Below are positions 62,739 through 64,000 of a stretch of DNA of 64,000 bases, one piece after another (position 1 is the first letter of the stretch; each line of letters begins with the position of its first letter). The notes below the pieces were generated by a model that was not told the origin of the DNA, did not search any database, and was given only the letters and a program-made list of their open reading frames with translations. Where the stretch lies: the NCBI GenBank assembly GCA_033852075.1, contig JAWSVC010000010.1, forward strand, positions 122,685-186,684, in the 5' to 3' direction. The translations under genes were made by a program, and so were the position numbers. Source of the stretch: QZLE01 sp033852075 (lineage in GTDB: Bacteria > Pseudomonadota > Gammaproteobacteria > QZLD01).

Positions 62739-63086
62739 TTATTTTTTTATGATGCTAACGGTAGTGATTTTGTTCTGTTCTAATAGTATTTTCCAGGAAT
62801 CATCTTTAATATTGCCGATATATTCAACTGGCCACGCAGGAGTTTGCCCAAAAAACACACATAAATAATTACCGTTATTGGTATAGGCGATTCCTCCACA
62901 TGGTATCTCTGGTATGGGATCATCTTCACCAAGATCTAAACCGATAGAGCCATAAACTTCATTACCCCATTGTTTTAATTCAATTTTATAAGGAAGGTTG
63001 GCAGTAAAACTTTTAGCAATACTTGTATCGAATAAGCTTGCTTCTAGGGAAAAATAACCAAAATCCAAAAGTATTTGTTCACTCAT
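62739..63086 (-). CDS. Cyclophilin-like fold protein (DUF369/Cyclophil_like type)
   Basis: A 115-residue protein. The pattern TANLPYKIELKQWGNEVYGSI, then EIPCGGIAYTNNGNYLCVFFGQTPA, matches small cyclophilin-like barrel proteins (family consensus around LP…WGDEVYF and G-x-ALPFGPTP). They lack the isomerase active site of true cyclophilins; function is unknown. The start ATG overlaps the last codons of a GNAT acetyltransferase remnant, and GGAG inside that remnant serves as ribosome site. Confidence 0.7.
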   Translation of the reverse strand: MSEQILLDFGYFSLEASLFDTSIAKSFTANLPYKIELKQWGNEVYGSIGLDLGEDDPIPEIPCGGIAYTNNGNYLCVFFGQTPAWPVEYIGNIKDDSWKILLEQNKITTVSIIKK

Positions 63087-63192
63087 TTAACGTTTTCTCC
63101 ATAATATAATCATCCATATAAAATCCATTGCCGATATCTTTGTTGACTTCATCTGTTATGATGAAACCATTGTTTTTATACCATTTAATTTT
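63079..63192 (-). pseudogene. GNAT acetyltransferase C-terminal remnant
   Basis: Between the toxin and cyclophilin-like genes the minus strand reads KWYKNNGFIITDEVNKDIGN then GFYMDDYIMEKTLNE and stop. This is the last beta-alpha-beta part of a GNAT N-acetyltransferase (…WYxxNGF…GxxMDDYxMEK). An in-frame TAA at 63193–63195 precedes it and no start or acetyl-CoA loop is present, so only about 37 codons survive. The stop overlaps the next gene's start by eight bases, suggesting the intact ancestor was coupled to it. Confidence 0.7.
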
Positions 63193-63227
63193 TTATTGCC
63201 TATTGACAACCGGAAGGCTCATATGTG

Positions 63228-63566
63228 TTATATTTTATTTTGTGCAGGTGTGCCATGTAAATTTAACAACCTTTCACTTCGCCATATACGAATTACAGTG
63301 ATTTTGTTTGGTTCTCTCAAATAGATAATACGGTAAGGTTTATGAAGAAGTTCCCGAATATCGTTGACATTGAACTCGGGAACCATTCGCCCCATATCTG
63401 GATTGTCATATAATAGCTCAACATTGCTGATGATGTTGCTTATTAATTTAGTGCTGATATGAGCTACGCCAAGATCAGTATAATGTGCTTCAATATCTTC
63501 AAGGTCATAAAGTGCAGAGTCAGAAAAAGTGATTTTCAATTTAGATACCAAACCTTTTTTTAACAT
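63228..63566 (-). CDS. RelE/ParE-type toxin
   Basis: About 112 residues with the ParE/RelE pattern: KITFSDSALYDLEDIEAHY near the N-terminus, LLYDNPDMGRMVPEF in the middle (typical NPxxGRxVPE) and REPNKITVIRIWRSERLL at the end. Such toxins poison gyrase (ParE) or cleave mRNA on ribosomes (RelE); the GRMVPEF segment favours the ParE side. The start is uncertain: the ATG at 63566 overlaps the antitoxin end by 26 bases, while TTGs at 63551 or 63539 would align better with the family start. Confidence 0.85.
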   Translation of the reverse strand: MLKKGLVSKLKITFSDSALYDLEDIEAHYTDLGVAHISTKLISNIISNVELLYDNPDMGRMVPEFNVNDIRELLHKPYRIIYLREPNKITVIRIWRSERLLNLHGTPAQNKI

Positions 63567-63807
63567 CTGCAATATCGTGAGTTTTTCCTTCTTTAGCTTC
63601 TAGCAGCCCTTGAGCTACGGCCTTCATAAATTCACGCTCTTCTTCTTGTTGCTCATAATCTTCAAGGCCTTGTACCACAGCTACACCACGCCCTCGACTA
63701 GTAACTAGAACGGGACGATGAGTGTCTTTTGCTTGATTTACAATTTTACCAGGGTTTACTTTGAGGTCTGAAAGAGGGATTACGTCTTGTGAAAATAGAG
63801 GCTTCAT
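63541..63807 (-). CDS. Phd/YefM-type antitoxin
   Basis: An 88-residue protein: the N-terminal DNA-binding PhdYefM fold (VIPLSDLKVNPGKIVNQAKDTHRPVLVTSRGRGVAVVQGLEDYEQQ) and a C-terminal toxin-binding helix (EFMKAVAQGLLEAKEGKTHDIADVKKRF). It neutralises the overlapping downstream toxin and should repress its own promoter. AGGAG lies about ten bases before the ATG. Confidence 0.9.
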   Translation of the reverse strand: MKPLFSQDVIPLSDLKVNPGKIVNQAKDTHRPVLVTSRGRGVAVVQGLEDYEQQEEEREFMKAVAQGLLEAKEGKTHDIADVKKRFGI

Positions 63808-63844
63808 GGTTTACGTGCTCCTAATGCAAGGTTTATAAGACCAG

Positions 63845-63874
63845 ATTATAGCACCCGTTTAAAGCACTTGTCAT
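63845..63874 (-). promoter_or_regulatory. Promoter of the toxin–antitoxin operon
   Basis: On the minus strand ATGACA (63869–63874) and a perfect TATAAT (63845–63850) are spaced by 18 bases, about 38 bases before the antitoxin ATG. Confidence 0.65.
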
Positions 63875-64000
63875 TGAAATATAACGAAGTATTAACTCGT
63901 TTTGTTTTCATAGACACCTCGATTAGCTAGTATATATATTGTGCTTTATCTTAGTGTCCGGTTCCATTAGACCAGAACAATAAGACCTGCATCTGCCCTG
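63875..64000. other. Unassigned right edge
   Basis: AT-rich DNA followed from about 63951 by a higher-GC stretch starting TTAGTGTCCGGTTCCATTAG. It could be the end of a mobile element or of a neighbouring gene, but too little is visible to decide. Confidence 0.3.

Overview
The window is a chromosomal segment of a low-GC (roughly 40%), free-living type gammaproteobacterium. The evidence is gene order: fau–6S RNA–zapA–zapB-like facing ygfB–pepP; murJ, ribF–ileS–lspA–ispH; mutL–miaA–hfq–hflX; hflK–hflC–DUF2065–hisZ–purA; and rnr–rlmB are all classic gammaproteobacterial neighbourhoods. A phasin, hisZ, type IV pili and a PEP-CTERM/XrtA regulatory set point to an environmental, biofilm- or floc-forming organism, perhaps Methylococcales- or Thiotrichales-like. 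That placement is a guess; no rRNA or tRNA gene was seen.

Layout. 1–5.7 kb: a partial gene, a phasin, rpiA, fau, 6S RNA, zapA, a ZapB-like coiled coil, ygfB and pepP. 5.9–14.2 kb: ubiC, a frameshifted small membrane-protein gene with a -1 slippery heptamer, then a minor-pilin operon (fimT, pilV, pilW, pilX, pilY1, pilY2-like, pilE) and a 55-residue Arg-rich ORF. 14.5–21.9 kb: murJ, ribF, ileS, lspA and ispH. 22–30.5 kb: a CheY-like regulator, an XrtA-type sugar transferase, then prsK, prsR and prsT. 30.8–37.7 kb, minus strand: an RND pump with its adaptor, an HD-domain protein, a TatD-associated-type radical SAM protein and pyrC. 37.9–44 kb: argG, mutL, miaA, hfq and hflX. 44–47.1 kb, minus strand: a periplasmic binding-like protein, an outer-membrane barrel and a diguanylate cyclase. 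47.4–58.4 kb: hflK, hflC, DUF2065, hisZ, purA, a PEP-CTERM protein behind a sigma-54-type promoter, rnr, rlmB and a DUF3592 protein. 58.6–64 kb: an orphan LivK-like binding protein beside a chemoreceptor, a response regulator, a cyclophilin-like protein, a GNAT remnant and a ParE/Phd-type toxin–antitoxin pair.

How parts connect. PrsK–PrsR is a sigma-54-dependent two-component pair known to serve PEP-CTERM/exosortase systems. The PEP-CTERM gene about 25 kb away carries a -24/-12 element of the right spacing, so the two may be functionally linked. The exosortase itself is not in the window. The binding protein and chemoreceptor look like a ligand-sensing pair, and the binding-like protein, barrel and cyclase look like an envelope-to-c-di-GMP operon.

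The intergenic DNA is rich in dispersed repeats. There are three copies of a ~100-bp imperfect palindrome, several copies of a CCGGYR-type hairpin, two copies of a ~100-bp element that each begin 21–22 bases after a stop codon, and a short repeat embedded in the mutL reading frame. No CRISPR array, complete insertion sequence or prophage was seen.
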